A stretch of 64,000 nucleotides of DNA from Chitinophagaceae bacterium (GCA_013140985.1 JABFRU010000040.1:1-64000), one strand, 5' to 3'. Numbered from the stretch's first letter, positions 43,569-54,615 are shown. Translations and numbers: made by a program. Notes: generated from the letters alone by a model not told the origin.

Positions 43569-45815
43569 ATGGATACTGTTGCGCAGATACCAAAGTATAA
43601 TCTGAACGAGGAGGAGGAAAAAAAACTCATCCTCAGGGAATACCGTTCCCTCTTGCGGGTATTAAAGACCAAATTGAAACCGGGCGATAAGGATATGATC
43701 CGGACAGCTTTTCAAATGGCGGCCGATGCTCATAAGACCATGCGGCGCAAAAGCGGCGAGCCTTATATCCTTCATCCCATTGCGGTAGCGAAAATTTGTG
43801 TGGAAGAAATTGGGCTGGGCATCCGTTCCACCATTTGCGCCTTAATGCATGATACGGTAGAGGACACCGATGTTTCGCTGGAAGATGTAGAAAGAGAATT
43901 TGGTCAGGAGATTGCCCGCATTGTCGATGGGCTCACAAAAATTTCCAATGTCGTTGATATAAATGCTTCGCAACAGGCAGAGAATTTTAAAAAGATATTG
44001 CTGACACTGACGGATGATCCCCGTGTGATCCTTATCAAGCTTGCCGATCGTTTACACAATATGCGGACATTGGACAGCATGAAGCGGGAAACGCAATTGA
44101 AAATTTCTTCAGAAACGGTATATGTGTATGCACCGCTTGCTCATCGTATGGGATTATATAATGTGAAAACAGAGATGGAAGACCTGGCGATGAAATACAT
44201 GGAGCCGGATGTCTATAAAGACATTGCAAGAAAATTAGCCGAGACAAAAAAGGAAAGAACGAAATATATTAATGAGTTCATCAAACCTATCAAAGACAAA
44301 TTGGAGAAAGCGAATTTGGATGCTGAGATATATGGAAGACCGAAAAGCATTCACTCCATTTCGAATAAAATGAAAAAGAAAGGAGTGGAGTTTGAAGAGG
44401 TGTATGATCTTTTTGCTATCCGCATCATTTTAAATTCTCCTCCCGATAAAGAAAAAGAAGATTGCTGGAAAGTATATTCATTTATTGCTGATGAGTACCA
44501 GCCATCGCCACAGCGGTTGAGAGATTGGCTGAGTAATCCCAAATCAAATGGCTACGAGGCCTTACATACAACAGTGATGGGGCCACAGGGAAAATGGGTG
44601 GAAGTGCAGATTCGTACAAAGCGGATGAATGAGATAGCTGAAAAGGGGTTGGCTGCACACTGGAAATACAAAGAAGGAAAAGATGATGAGAGCCGTTTTG
44701 ATAAATGGTTCCAGCAAATAAGAGAGGTGATCGGCAACCAGGAAACAGACAGCATTGACTTCTTACAGGATTTCAAAACAAGCTTTCTCGCCGAAGAAAT
44801 TTATGTCTATACACCAAAAGGTGATGTAAAGATGTTGCCTGTTGGTTCCACCGCACTGGATTTTGCTTTTTCTATTCACAGTGCCATCGGGATAAAAACG
44901 ATCGGTGCCAAAGTAAATCACAAGCTGGTCCCTATCAGTCATAAGCTCCGCAGCGGTGACCAGGTGGAGATCATTACCAGTAATAAACAAAAGCCATCCG
45001 AAGACTGGTTGACATTCGTTGTTACATCCAAAGCAAAAGGAAGAATAAGGGATGCGCTGAAAGAAGAAAAAAGAAAAGTGGCCGATGAAGGCAAATATAC
45101 CGTGCAGCGGAAATTAGAAGGAATGGGTGTGAGCATGTCGCAGCACAATATTGATGAACTGGTGCATTGGTATAAACTTCCTTCCAACCTTGACCTGTTT
45201 TACCAGGTATCGGTAAAGAATATCGATCTCAAGGACCTGAAAGATTTTAAGGTGATGGGCGACCGCTTAGAAGCGCCAAAGCCTGTCCGGCTGCCGCAGG
45301 AAAAAATTGAGATCATCCCGCATCACCAGGCGATAGCAAAGAAAGATGCCGAACTTATCATCTTTGGTGAAAGCAGCGATAAGATCGTCTATAATCTCGC
45401 CAATTGCTGCAAACCCATCCCCGGCGATGACGTATTTGGATTTGTAACAACCGGGAAAGGATTGACCATTCATCGGACCAATTGTCCTAATGCAGCTAAA
45501 CTATTAGCCAGCTACGGGCATAGAGTAGTAAAAACAAAATGGGCCAAGAACAAGGAGATATCCTTCCTTACCGGTATTAAAATTGTCGGAATGGATGATG
45601 TGGGCGTAGTAAATAAGATCACCATGCTTATCTCCGGTGAACTCAAAATAAATATTGCGGCTCTCACCATTGAAGCCAGGGAAGGTTTGTTCGAAGGCAA
45701 TATCAAATTATATGTGCATGATAAAGAGGAGTTGGATAACCTGGTGCAAAGCCTGTTGAACCTGCCGGGTATAGAATCCGTTGAACGGTATGATATGGAG
45801 GACATTCCCTCTTGA
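43569..45815 (+). CDS. Bifunctional (p)ppGpp synthetase/hydrolase (RelA/SpoT)
   Basis: 748 residues. Full-length RSH: HD hydrolase domain (HDTVED at residues 94-99, intact), synthetase domain (GRPKSIHSISNKMK and EVYDLFAIRII near 260-285, then GYEALHTTVMGPQG), TGS (VYTPKGDVKMLPVGSTALDFAF near 415-440) and a C-terminal ACT domain (residues 660-745). Intact HD and synthetase motifs mean the protein can probably make and degrade the alarmone. Single gene. Confidence 0.95.
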   Translation: MDTVAQIPKYNLNEEEEKKLILREYRSLLRVLKTKLKPGDKDMIRTAFQMAADAHKTMRRKSGEPYILHPIAVAKICVEEIGLGIRSTICALMHDTVEDTDVSLEDVEREFGQEIARIVDGLTKISNVVDINASQQAENFKKILLTLTDDPRVILIKLADRLHNMRTLDSMKRETQLKISSETVYVYAPLAHRMGLYNVKTEMEDLAMKYMEPDVYKDIARKLAETKKERTKYINEFIKPIKDKLEKANLDAEIYGRPKSIHSISNKMKKKGVEFEEVYDLFAIRIILNSPPDKEKEDCWKVYSFIADEYQPSPQRLRDWLSNPKSNGYEALHTTVMGPQGKWVEVQIRTKRMNEIAEKGLAAHWKYKEGKDDESRFDKWFQQIREVIGNQETDSIDFLQDFKTSFLAEEIYVYTPKGDVKMLPVGSTALDFAFSIHSAIGIKTIGAKVNHKLVPISHKLRSGDQVEIITSNKQKPSEDWLTFVVTSKAKGRIRDALKEEKRKVADEGKYTVQRKLEGMGVSMSQHNIDELVHWYKLPSNLDLFYQVSVKNIDLKDLKDFKVMGDRLEAPKPVRLPQEKIEIIPHHQAIAKKDAELIIFGESSDKIVYNLANCCKPIPGDDVFGFVTTGKGLTIHRTNCPNAAKLLASYGHRVVKTKWAKNKEISFLTGIKIVGMDDVGVVNKITMLISGELKINIAALTIEAREGLFEGNIKLYVHDKEELDNLVQSLLNLPGIESVERYDMEDIPS

Positions 45816-45936
45816 TAATCAATCCCATTTTTTGTCCACAATCAAGGCATCCGATCGCCTCAATTAGCCGATATTTTCAGTAACTTGGCGCACCTTTCCT
45901 GCACCCTGTCATTAACTGCTATAATAGATACTATTT

Positions 45937-48900
45937 ATGAGATTGAAACCGCTGAGGCTGCTGGTACTTTCAGGTTGTTTATTTATTCTGTCCGGCACTG
46001 CGACATCGCAGAACTTTTCTTTTAACTGTTCAAGAGATACATTGGTACCGGGATGCCCGGCAAACTTATGTATAACAGTAAAAGGGATCATACCTGACAT
46101 TTATGGGCAGTCAACCACCTATTCACTTAATCCCGGAAGTTTTGTATCAAATTGTTTTCCGGTGTATGTAGCACCAAATGATCCGGCTGGAAGTCCAACA
46201 ACGCTTAGTGTTGATGACACTTACAGCAGCGTTGTTAATATTGGTTTTCCCTTTCCATTTTATGGCACTGTTTATAATGACCTCGTCGTAAGCACCAATG
46301 GATATGTAAGCTTTGATATATCTCTTGCGGGAGGTTCTTCTCATTGGCAAAACCGGGGCGATCTGCCCAATACACTATACGACAGGGCGCTGATTATGGG
46401 GCCCTATCATGATCTTTTTCCCGGGCAACCTACTTCTCCGACACAGCTGATCCAATACCAATTGTTTGGAACAGCGCCGCACAGAAGATGGATACTTAGT
46501 TTTTACAAGGTTCCTTTGTTTCAGTGTACCAACCTGATCGAAAATACCCACCAGATCATTTTATATGAATCGACAGGAATATTTGAAGTGAAGATTTTTG
46601 ATAAGGAGATTTGTACAACATGGATCGGTGGTAAAGCGATGGTGGGGATACAGGATTTTACACGGACACTGGGAATGACAGCTCCGTTGAGAAGAATGAC
46701 CGACCCGGCTTGGGGTTCCATTGGGATGAATGAAACATGGCGCTTTGCTCCTAACAGCGGCCCGTCACTTTTTAAAAGGGTTGAATTATATGATATTACC
46801 GGAACAACATTAATAGCAACCGGAACAACCGCACCTGTTATTACCGGATGCCTCGAAGCATCCTTTCCCAATATTTGTGCACCGGCAGGGGCTATCACTT
46901 CATATCTTATCAAATCTGTTTATGAAAAATTTGACGATCCAACTGTTGAGATTTTCGGATACGATACTGTAAGAGTGAACCGGGCCAATCCTTTGACGGG
47001 TAGTGCTGCGCCTACGCCTGCAAGTTGCGGAGCCAGCGATGGAACTATAACTGTTAGCGGTGTATCCGGTGGAACTCCGGCTTATGAATACTCATTGGAT
47101 GGAATAACCTGGCAAAGCAGTAATGTCTTTACAGGATTAGCTGCCGGTACTTACACTGTTTATATCAGGGATAACGGCGCTGTTTGTTCAACAACACTTC
47201 CTTCTATAGTTGTAACGGTAACAGGAACAATTTCAGAAACACATTCCACTACGCCTGCTATTTGTGCCGGATCAGCTACAGGGTCTATCACTATCAGTGC
47301 AGCAGGTGGTACAGGACCTTATACTTTTTCATTGAACGGGGCACCCGCCGTACCAGGAACACTTCCATTTACTTTCAATAATCTTTTACCTGCTGGTTAT
47401 AGCATCCAGGTATATGATCTTGGAACAGGTTGTAATACGGGTTTGCAGGCTGTATTTGTATCTGCAGCCGGAGGTATAACAGGAACTTCATCTCACACTG
47501 CCGCTTCATGTGTGGGTGTAAATAATGGTACATTCACTGCTACTGCAACAAGCGGTACAGGTCCTTATACATGGTCACTTGATGGCGCACCTGCAGTACC
47601 CGGCGCCAGTCCCTACACATTCACCAATGTTTCTCCGGGATTGCATTTTGTTATCATTACAGATCTTGCCAGTGGTTGTTCCACTGCGGGCCTTTTTGAA
47701 AATGTGGCCGCCGGACCGGGTGTAACAGGTACTACTTCTGCTTTAAGCACTTCATGTGCTGCCATATCAGATGGAAGTATTACTGTAAATATTACCGCAG
47801 GCACAGCTCCATATACTTATGTGTTGGATGGCGGGGCGCCGTTTACAGGTGGTAGTCCTTATACTTTTAATGGAGTAGCAACAGGTTTGCACAATATTAC
47901 TGTTACAGATGCTAATGGATGTACTAACCCGCTTCCGCCGATAAACGTAAGTGCAGGGATCGGTGTAACAGGTAACACTTCATCATTATCCACTTCCTGT
48001 CCTTCTGCTGCAAACGGAAGCATTACTGTTACTATAACTACTGGTGCAGCGCCTTATACTTATGTATTGGATGCCGGTGCGCCGGTTTCAGGCGGCAGTC
48101 CTTATACTTTCAATGGAGTAGCAGCAGGGGCGCATAATATTACCGTAACAGATAATAATGGTTGCAACATATCGCTTCCGCCGGTAACAGTGAATCCCGG
48201 CCCTGTGCTAACAGGAAATAATGTAATGGCCACTACAAGTTGCAGCGGCGCTGCTGATGGAACGGTTACTGTTACACCTGTTGGTGGTGCCGGTCCTTAT
48301 ACATTCTCATTGGATGGAGGAGCGCCGCAATCCGGATCCGTTCCTTTTGTGTTCACAGGTTTAGCAGCGGGTCCTCATAATGTCGTCATCACTGATGCGG
48401 CGGGATGTCAATCGGCTCCAATTGATGCAACAATAACTGCAGGCCCTGTACTTACTACTACAGCAAGTGCATCTCCTGCTTTATGTAATGGAAGTGCGAC
48501 AGGTAGTATTACAGTAACTGCACCAACGATGGGTGTTGGACCATATCAATATTCATTGGATAATGTGATATGGCAAGCCAGTAATATATTCAACGGGCTT
48601 GTGGCAAATACTTATACTGTATATTATCAATCATCCAATGGCTGTTCTGGTTCCACACCGGGTATAGTTGTTTCAGCGCCTGCATCCGTTTCTGCATCTC
48701 ATACCACTAATCCTGTAAGTTGTAATGGTCTCAGCGATGGCACCATTACCATCACAGCAAATGGTGGCGTGCCGCCTTACCAGTATTCAATTGATGGCGG
48801 GGCCACCTGGCAGGCAAGTAATGTATTTACCGTGGCGGCTAACAACTATCCTAATATTCTTATCCGTGATGCGAATAATTGTACCACCACACAATCTGCA

Positions 48901-50133
48901 ACGGTAACACAGCCCGCTGCATTGGCAGCAAGTTATATTCCTGTTAATGCAACTTGTAATGGCGGCTCCGATGGTACGATCACCATAACAGCTACCGGTG
49001 GAAATGCAGGGTATCAATATTCGCTGGACGGTGTGAATTTTCAACCATCCAATATATTTAATGTTATTGCAGGCTCATATACTGTTACGGTCAGGGATAG
49101 CAAAGGTTGTATTACAACTATCCCGGCAACAGTTGGGTTGACCAACGATCTTACATTTACTCCAATGCTGGATGAAACCATTTGTGAAGGAACATCTGTT
49201 CAATTGAATAGTGTATCCAATGGATTGCAATATGCATGGACACCGGCAGGAGGTTTAAGTAATGCAACGATCGCCAATCCTGTTGCCAACCCGACAACCA
49301 CCACTACTTATACTATTACGATAACAAGAGGCCTTTGTACAGCAACCGATGATGTGATCGTCAATGTAAATCCGGCGCCGATACCCAATGCAGGGCCCGA
49401 TGGATTTATCTGTTATGGTCAAACCTATACATTGCAGGGATCTGGCGGTTCACAATATACATGGACGCCGTCCACTTATTTGAATGATGCCACTATTGCC
49501 AACCCTGTTTCTAATCCTGCAAGAACGATCACTTATACATTATCAGAAGTGACAGATGCTATCGGTTGCAAGTCGCTGACAACAGATGTGGTAACAGTAG
49601 ATGTAACACCGCCGATAAAAGTGACCACCTTCCCGTTTGATACGGTTGCTTATGCAGGTGACCAGTTCCAGCTCAATGCAACATCCATTGCTAATATTTA
49701 TACATGGTCGCCGGCTGTTGGATTAAGCAATCCGAATATTGCCAACCCTGTTGTAACGGTCGGCCCGATCGGTAGTGATGTACTGTACCAGGTCACTGCT
49801 TCCACGATTGCAGGTTGCAAAGGCGAAGGCTATGTAAGAATAAAAGTATATACCGGTCCCGATATTTATATGCCTACCGGCTTTACACCCAACAATGATG
49901 GCAAGAACGATAAGTTCACACCATTCCCGGTTGGTATCAATTCCATAACATATTTCCGTGTATTCAACCGTTGGGGCCAGCTTGTTTTCTCCAGCAATAA
50001 ATTACATGATGGTTGGGATGGAAAATTGGGAGGTATGGAACAACCTAATGCTGTTTATGTCTGGATGGTGGAAGGTATCACCAAGGATAACAAAGTGATC
50101 ACCAAGCGGGGAACGGTGACGCTGATCCGGTAA
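45937..50133 (+). CDS. T9SS type B surface protein with nine SprB-like repeats
   Basis: 1398 residues. Signal peptide (to about 24), an N-terminal module of about 330 residues containing VNIGFPFPFYGTVYN, then nine tandem SprB-type repeats (about 358-1065) of the form C-x-GxxxDGTITI...GPYxYSLDG...TVxDxxGC, three PKD/Ig-like blocks (ExCxGxxxxL), and a C-terminal gliding-type sorting domain (about 1307-1398; DIYMPTGFTPNNDGKNDKF ... GTVTLIR). Proteins of this kind are exported by the T9SS and act in gliding or adhesion. A paralog is directly downstream with eight repeats. No nearby PorP/SprF-type gene was found. Confidence 0.9.
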   Translation: MRLKPLRLLVLSGCLFILSGTATSQNFSFNCSRDTLVPGCPANLCITVKGIIPDIYGQSTTYSLNPGSFVSNCFPVYVAPNDPAGSPTTLSVDDTYSSVVNIGFPFPFYGTVYNDLVVSTNGYVSFDISLAGGSSHWQNRGDLPNTLYDRALIMGPYHDLFPGQPTSPTQLIQYQLFGTAPHRRWILSFYKVPLFQCTNLIENTHQIILYESTGIFEVKIFDKEICTTWIGGKAMVGIQDFTRTLGMTAPLRRMTDPAWGSIGMNETWRFAPNSGPSLFKRVELYDITGTTLIATGTTAPVITGCLEASFPNICAPAGAITSYLIKSVYEKFDDPTVEIFGYDTVRVNRANPLTGSAAPTPASCGASDGTITVSGVSGGTPAYEYSLDGITWQSSNVFTGLAAGTYTVYIRDNGAVCSTTLPSIVVTVTGTISETHSTTPAICAGSATGSITISAAGGTGPYTFSLNGAPAVPGTLPFTFNNLLPAGYSIQVYDLGTGCNTGLQAVFVSAAGGITGTSSHTAASCVGVNNGTFTATATSGTGPYTWSLDGAPAVPGASPYTFTNVSPGLHFVIITDLASGCSTAGLFENVAAGPGVTGTTSALSTSCAAISDGSITVNITAGTAPYTYVLDGGAPFTGGSPYTFNGVATGLHNITVTDANGCTNPLPPINVSAGIGVTGNTSSLSTSCPSAANGSITVTITTGAAPYTYVLDAGAPVSGGSPYTFNGVAAGAHNITVTDNNGCNISLPPVTVNPGPVLTGNNVMATTSCSGAADGTVTVTPVGGAGPYTFSLDGGAPQSGSVPFVFTGLAAGPHNVVITDAAGCQSAPIDATITAGPVLTTTASASPALCNGSATGSITVTAPTMGVGPYQYSLDNVIWQASNIFNGLVANTYTVYYQSSNGCSGSTPGIVVSAPASVSASHTTNPVSCNGLSDGTITITANGGVPPYQYSIDGGATWQASNVFTVAANNYPNILIRDANNCTTTQSATVTQPAALAASYIPVNATCNGGSDGTITITATGGNAGYQYSLDGVNFQPSNIFNVIAGSYTVTVRDSKGCITTIPATVGLTNDLTFTPMLDETICEGTSVQLNSVSNGLQYAWTPAGGLSNATIANPVANPTTTTTYTITITRGLCTATDDVIVNVNPAPIPNAGPDGFICYGQTYTLQGSGGSQYTWTPSTYLNDATIANPVSNPARTITYTLSEVTDAIGCKSLTTDVVTVDVTPPIKVTTFPFDTVAYAGDQFQLNATSIANIYTWSPAVGLSNPNIANPVVTVGPIGSDVLYQVTASTIAGCKGEGYVRIKVYTGPDIYMPTGFTPNNDGKNDKFTPFPVGINSITYFRVFNRWGQLVFSSNKLHDGWDGKLGGMEQPNAVYVWMVEGITKDNKVITKRGTVTLIR

Positions 50134-50160
50134 GGAACAAAGAATAGTAAAGACATTGGA

Positions 50161-50190
50161 AGCCATTGCATTTGAGCAGTGGCTTTTTTA
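50161..50190 (+). terminator. Rho-independent terminator after the first SprB-like gene
   Basis: Stem AGCCATTGC (50161-50169) with GCAGTGGCT (50176-50184, one G-U), followed by TTTTTT. Confidence 0.75.
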
Positions 50191-50233
50191 TTACCCTGTT
50201 CAGCAGTGATCTGGTTTGAAAAAAGTAAATATT

Positions 50234-50310
50234 TCCCACAAAGACACGGGGGTCACAAAGCATTTATACTCAATCAAGACTTCACTGTGCTATTTGTGGC
50301 TTTGTGGGAA
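50234..50310. repeat. TTCCCACAAAG / CTTTGTGGGAA palindromic element, copy 1
   Basis: Left end TTCCCACAAAG (50234-50244) and right end CTTTGTGGGAA (50300-50310) are perfect 11-bp complements; inner parts show CACAAAG and TTTGTGGC copies. A related copy lies at 54528-54602, and together they flank the second SprB-like gene. No gene supported in 50134-50424; a 63-codon frame here is made of the repeat. Confidence 0.75.
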
Positions 50311-50424
50311 CCAAATTGAAATTGAGTCATTCCCCCTGTTCAGGGTATTTACTTTCGCCACTAATTTGTGTACCTTGTCAAGCTATTTTAGACCCCTGAA
50401 ACCTTAGCCATTTATACCCTGTAT

Positions 50425-53400
50425 ATGAAGCTGCTGAGAACCTTTATCTTCTATTTTTTCATGCTTATTTCAGCAGGGGGGCTGTATGCACAAAGCTTTA
50501 CATTCAGTTGCACAAGAGACAGTACCATCGGCCGCTGCGAAACACCAACCTGTTTTACACTAAAGGGCATCATCCCGGATATTCATGCATCATCAGGTTC
50601 TTATACGGTCAACCCTATAGGGGTGACACCAACATCCTGTTTTCCTTTTTATGTGCAGCCGAATGATCCCACCGGCGACACAACTACACTTACACTGGAT
50701 GATATTTACAGCGCTGTTGTCAGTATCGGTTTTCCTTTTCCTTTTTATGGCACAGTATATAATAATCTTATCGCCAGTTCCAATGGTGTTGTATCATTTG
50801 ATGTTTCAAAAAGCGGGCAGTTTGCACATTACGGAATGTTGCGGGATGCATCCAATATGCTGAGTGCAACATCGGGTTTACCGGAAAATTTGCCAAGCAG
50901 TTTATATGACCCTGCATTGATCATGGGACCTTACCATGATCTGAATCCTGCTTATCCAACTTCACCCACAAGGATCGTTCAACGAAAAACAATTGGAACA
51001 GCGCCGCACCGCAGGTGGGTATTGAGTTTTTATAAAATGCCTTTGTATTCTATTGCCGGCGGTTGCAGTGGTTATATTGAGAACACCCACCAGATCGTTT
51101 TATATGAATCAACCGGTATCATAGAAGTACTTGTCTTCAACAAGCAGGTATGTCCGACATGGAATAGTGGAAGGGCCATGATCGGCATACAGGATGGGTC
51201 AAGAACACAGGCATTAATGGTAAATGGAAGAAGAGCATCTGATCCTTCCTGGAATGTAAGCAATGAAGCGTATCGTTTTGTTCCTGCAGGCGGGGCAACG
51301 CTTTTTAAAAGAGTGGAACTATATAATATCAGCGGAACATTGCTGGCAACCGGTACCACCACCAATCTCGGCAATGGAAGACTTGAAGCATCGTTCCCCA
51401 ATATTTGTCCTGTTATCGGCGCCACTACCACTTATATCATCAGGTCTGTGTATCAAAAATTCAATGATCCTGCTGTAGAAATATTTGGTACCGATACGGT
51501 AAGAATAACAAAGAGTGCTTCCACCAATTTGAATGCAACTTATACAACTACCAATACAGGTTGCTTTACTCCATCGGGAACTATTACTGTTACAGTGCCT
51601 CCGGGAACTGCCACGCCGCCCTACACATTTATACTGGATGGAGGTGCTCCTGTTTTTGGTAATAGTCCTTATACTCTTACCAATGTATCAGCCGGCCCGC
51701 ATACATTACTTGTCGGCGATGCATCGCTGACCTGCACCAGCACACTTAGCCCAACAGTGATAAAGAATAACGACCTGCTGGCCAATCATACAACAACAGC
51801 TACGGCCTGTGCTGCGGTGAGTACAGGCACTATTACACTAACACCCACCAATGGAACCGGGCCTTATATGTATAAACTGGATGGTTTCCCATTTATACCG
51901 GGACTGGTGCCGCATACATTTACCAATGTGTATGGAGGAAGTCATTTGGTGACAGTAATGGATGCTACCGGATGCCAGACAAATGAAATGACAATATTTG
52001 TTCCTGCAAATCCCGGTGTAAGTGGAAATACAACAAGCACAGTTTCTTCCTGTGCTGCGGTTGCCAATGCTACTATCACTGTTAATGCCAACGGAGGCAT
52101 TGCACCATTCACCTGGCAATTAGATGGCGGGGTTCCGCAAACAGGTCCAAGCCCGCATGTGTTCAGCAATGTATTAGCAGGTCCTCATACAGTAAGGATC
52201 ACAGATAATGCCGGTTGCTTCAGGGATATATCCGTTGATGTAATAGCAGGGCCGGGAGTAGATGGAAATACAAGCACCACTCCGGCATCCTGCCAGGGAA
52301 TTAATAACGGAACTATTACTGTGAATGCAACAGCCGGTGTAGCACCTTTTACATTTCAATTAGACGGAGGGCCTTTTCAAAACGGAACGAGTCCATATAC
52401 ATTTACCGGCGTTTCAGCCGGGCAGCATTTCATAACCATCCGGGATAATGTAGGATGCACAAGAGTACTCAACCCCACGGTAAATGCAGGTGCAGGACCG
52501 GTAGCGAACGCAATATCATCTGCCACCTCTTGTAATGGAGCTGCCAATGGAACTATTACTGTAAATGTTTTGGGAGGAACTCCGCCTTATTCGTTTTCGC
52601 TTGATGGTTTGCCTTATGTAGTGGGAACATCACCTTACACATTCACCAATCTTACAGCCAATGCGCATACTGTTATTGTAAGAGATAACCCGGGCTGTAT
52701 CAGCAATACTGTTATTCTAAGTGTGCAGCCGGGCCCAACGATCACAACAAGCTATAGTAAAACTAATGTTTTGTGTAATGGTGGTTCGACAGGTTCTATT
52801 AGTATTAATCAGCCTTCGTTGGGCACAGCACCTTTTGAATATTCATTGAACGGCTCGCCCTGGCAAAGCAGCAATATGTTTACAGGGCTTGCTGCTAACA
52901 CTTACACTATTTCTTACCGGTCGTCTAATGGTTGTGTAGGATCACAACAGGTTACTATTACAGAACCGGCCGTATTGACTGCTGCCACACCAATGGTGCC
53001 CGTTATTTGTAATGGAGAAAGCAATGGCCGTATCACCATAAATCCTTCAGGAGGCACAGCACCCTATTTGTATTCTATCAATGGAGGAACAAGCTGGCAA
53101 AGCACCAATAGTTTTACTGTCCCGGCAGGTCAGTATATCATTACTATCAGGGATGCTAATAACTGTATGACCACAAGAACAGTTGATGTGACCGAGCCGG
53201 CTATATTGACTGCTACTTCAAATAATTCGAATGCTACTTGTGATGGAGGAAATGATGGAAGAATTGTAGTGACGGCCAATGGCGGCAATAATGCTTACCG
53301 GTATTCTATTGACGGATCTCCTTTCCAGGTATCGAATATTTTTAATGTAGCGCCGGGCAGTTATACTATTATGGTAAGAGATGCATTGGGTTGTGATACA

Positions 53401-54414
53401 TCATTTACTACTACTGTAGGATTAACATTCAATCTCTTTCTTTCAAAACTGAATGATGTAAGCATTTGCGATGGTACCTCCACTCAACTGCAGTTGAATA
53501 CGAACGGCAATATATTTACATGGACACCTTCAGCAGGATTAAGTGATACAACTATACGAAACCCGGTTGCTAACCCCGCTGCAACAACAAAATATTTTGT
53601 GACCGTGGTGCTTGGTCGTTGCGAATTGAAAGATTCTCTCATTGTAAAGGTGAATCCGGCACCAATACCAGATGCTGGCCCCGATGGTGATATTTGTTAT
53701 GGTAAATCTTATACATTGCTGGGATCGGGCGGGGCTCAATACAATTGGACGCCGGCCATCTACCTGAACACAACAATGGGGGCGAATCCTGTTGCGACAC
53801 CCACAATAACGACTACTTATACTTTATCTGTCATAGATGCGATTGGTTGTCATTCATTGGTAACAGACCAGGTAAAAGTCAAAGTATCTCAACCTATGCG
53901 GATCAATATGTATCCCTTTGATACGGTGGGTTATCCCGGCCAGCAAATACAATTATATGCAACCTCAGCAGGTATCTCTTATACATGGTCGCCGGCAATA
54001 CGGCTGAATAATGCATTTATACAAAATCCAATTGCAACCGTCGGAAATATCGGAGATGATATTATGTACCGGGTTACGGGGACAACGGCTGAAGGATGTA
54101 AAGGAGAGGGATATGTGACCATCCGGGTAGCAAAAGGCCCTGATATTTATGTACCAACAGGATTTACTCCAAATGGCGATGGCAAGAATGATAAATTCAC
54201 ACCAAGACCGGTGGGAATTAAAAACTATAAATATTTCAAAGTATTCAATCGCTGGGGACAGGTGATCTTCTCAACGACCCGGATGGAAGATGGCTGGGAT
54301 GGTACTATCGCCGGAAAAGAACAACCAGCCGGTGTATATGTATGGTCCGTCGAAGGAACTGCTTTTGATAACCGGGTAATAAGCAAAAAAGGTACAATTA
54401 CCCTTATACGTTGA
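50425..54414 (+). CDS. T9SS type B surface protein with eight SprB-like repeats
   Basis: 1329 residues and clearly paralogous to the upstream protein along the whole length: signal peptide, N-terminal module of about 330 residues with VSIGFPFPFYGTVYN, eight SprB-type repeats (about 377-998), three PKD/Ig-like blocks, C-terminal sorting domain (about 1238-1329; DIYVPTGFTPNGDGKNDKF ... GTITLIR). The 69-residue length difference is about one repeat. The two were probably formed by tandem duplication with later repeat change. Confidence 0.9.
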   Translation: MKLLRTFIFYFFMLISAGGLYAQSFTFSCTRDSTIGRCETPTCFTLKGIIPDIHASSGSYTVNPIGVTPTSCFPFYVQPNDPTGDTTTLTLDDIYSAVVSIGFPFPFYGTVYNNLIASSNGVVSFDVSKSGQFAHYGMLRDASNMLSATSGLPENLPSSLYDPALIMGPYHDLNPAYPTSPTRIVQRKTIGTAPHRRWVLSFYKMPLYSIAGGCSGYIENTHQIVLYESTGIIEVLVFNKQVCPTWNSGRAMIGIQDGSRTQALMVNGRRASDPSWNVSNEAYRFVPAGGATLFKRVELYNISGTLLATGTTTNLGNGRLEASFPNICPVIGATTTYIIRSVYQKFNDPAVEIFGTDTVRITKSASTNLNATYTTTNTGCFTPSGTITVTVPPGTATPPYTFILDGGAPVFGNSPYTLTNVSAGPHTLLVGDASLTCTSTLSPTVIKNNDLLANHTTTATACAAVSTGTITLTPTNGTGPYMYKLDGFPFIPGLVPHTFTNVYGGSHLVTVMDATGCQTNEMTIFVPANPGVSGNTTSTVSSCAAVANATITVNANGGIAPFTWQLDGGVPQTGPSPHVFSNVLAGPHTVRITDNAGCFRDISVDVIAGPGVDGNTSTTPASCQGINNGTITVNATAGVAPFTFQLDGGPFQNGTSPYTFTGVSAGQHFITIRDNVGCTRVLNPTVNAGAGPVANAISSATSCNGAANGTITVNVLGGTPPYSFSLDGLPYVVGTSPYTFTNLTANAHTVIVRDNPGCISNTVILSVQPGPTITTSYSKTNVLCNGGSTGSISINQPSLGTAPFEYSLNGSPWQSSNMFTGLAANTYTISYRSSNGCVGSQQVTITEPAVLTAATPMVPVICNGESNGRITINPSGGTAPYLYSINGGTSWQSTNSFTVPAGQYIITIRDANNCMTTRTVDVTEPAILTATSNNSNATCDGGNDGRIVVTANGGNNAYRYSIDGSPFQVSNIFNVAPGSYTIMVRDALGCDTSFTTTVGLTFNLFLSKLNDVSICDGTSTQLQLNTNGNIFTWTPSAGLSDTTIRNPVANPAATTKYFVTVVLGRCELKDSLIVKVNPAPIPDAGPDGDICYGKSYTLLGSGGAQYNWTPAIYLNTTMGANPVATPTITTTYTLSVIDAIGCHSLVTDQVKVKVSQPMRINMYPFDTVGYPGQQIQLYATSAGISYTWSPAIRLNNAFIQNPIATVGNIGDDIMYRVTGTTAEGCKGEGYVTIRVAKGPDIYVPTGFTPNGDGKNDKFTPRPVGIKNYKYFKVFNRWGQVIFSTTRMEDGWDGTIAGKEQPAGVYVWSVEGTAFDNRVISKKGTITLIR

Positions 54415-54527
54415 TAACTCTTCATTCTGTCTGAATAAAATCTGCTAAAACAGGATGATTTCATTCGTAGCCCTTTTACTGAACCCTTAATTTTGCTCTG
54501 CTTAAACAAGGGGTTGGCTTAGAAATG

Positions 54528-54602
54528 TTTCCCACAAAGCCACTAAAACCACAAAGAAAAGGGTGTTTTTTGTTTTGTGAACTTTGTGTCTTGGTGGGAA
54601 AA
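54528..54602. repeat. TTCCCACAAAG palindromic element, copy 2
   Basis: Starts TTTCCCACAAAGCCAC and ends ACTTTGTGTCTTGGTGGGAA, an imperfect dyad, with period near 8 in the right part (TTTTGTGA, ACTTTGTG, TCTTGGTG). Lies 14 bases before the purA start. Confidence 0.7.
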
Positions 54603-54615
54603 AATCACAAAAAAT

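Noticed and set aside
50216-50407. 63-codon frame in the spacer between the SprB-like genes
   Set aside because: It runs through the palindromic spacer element and has no recognisable protein features.
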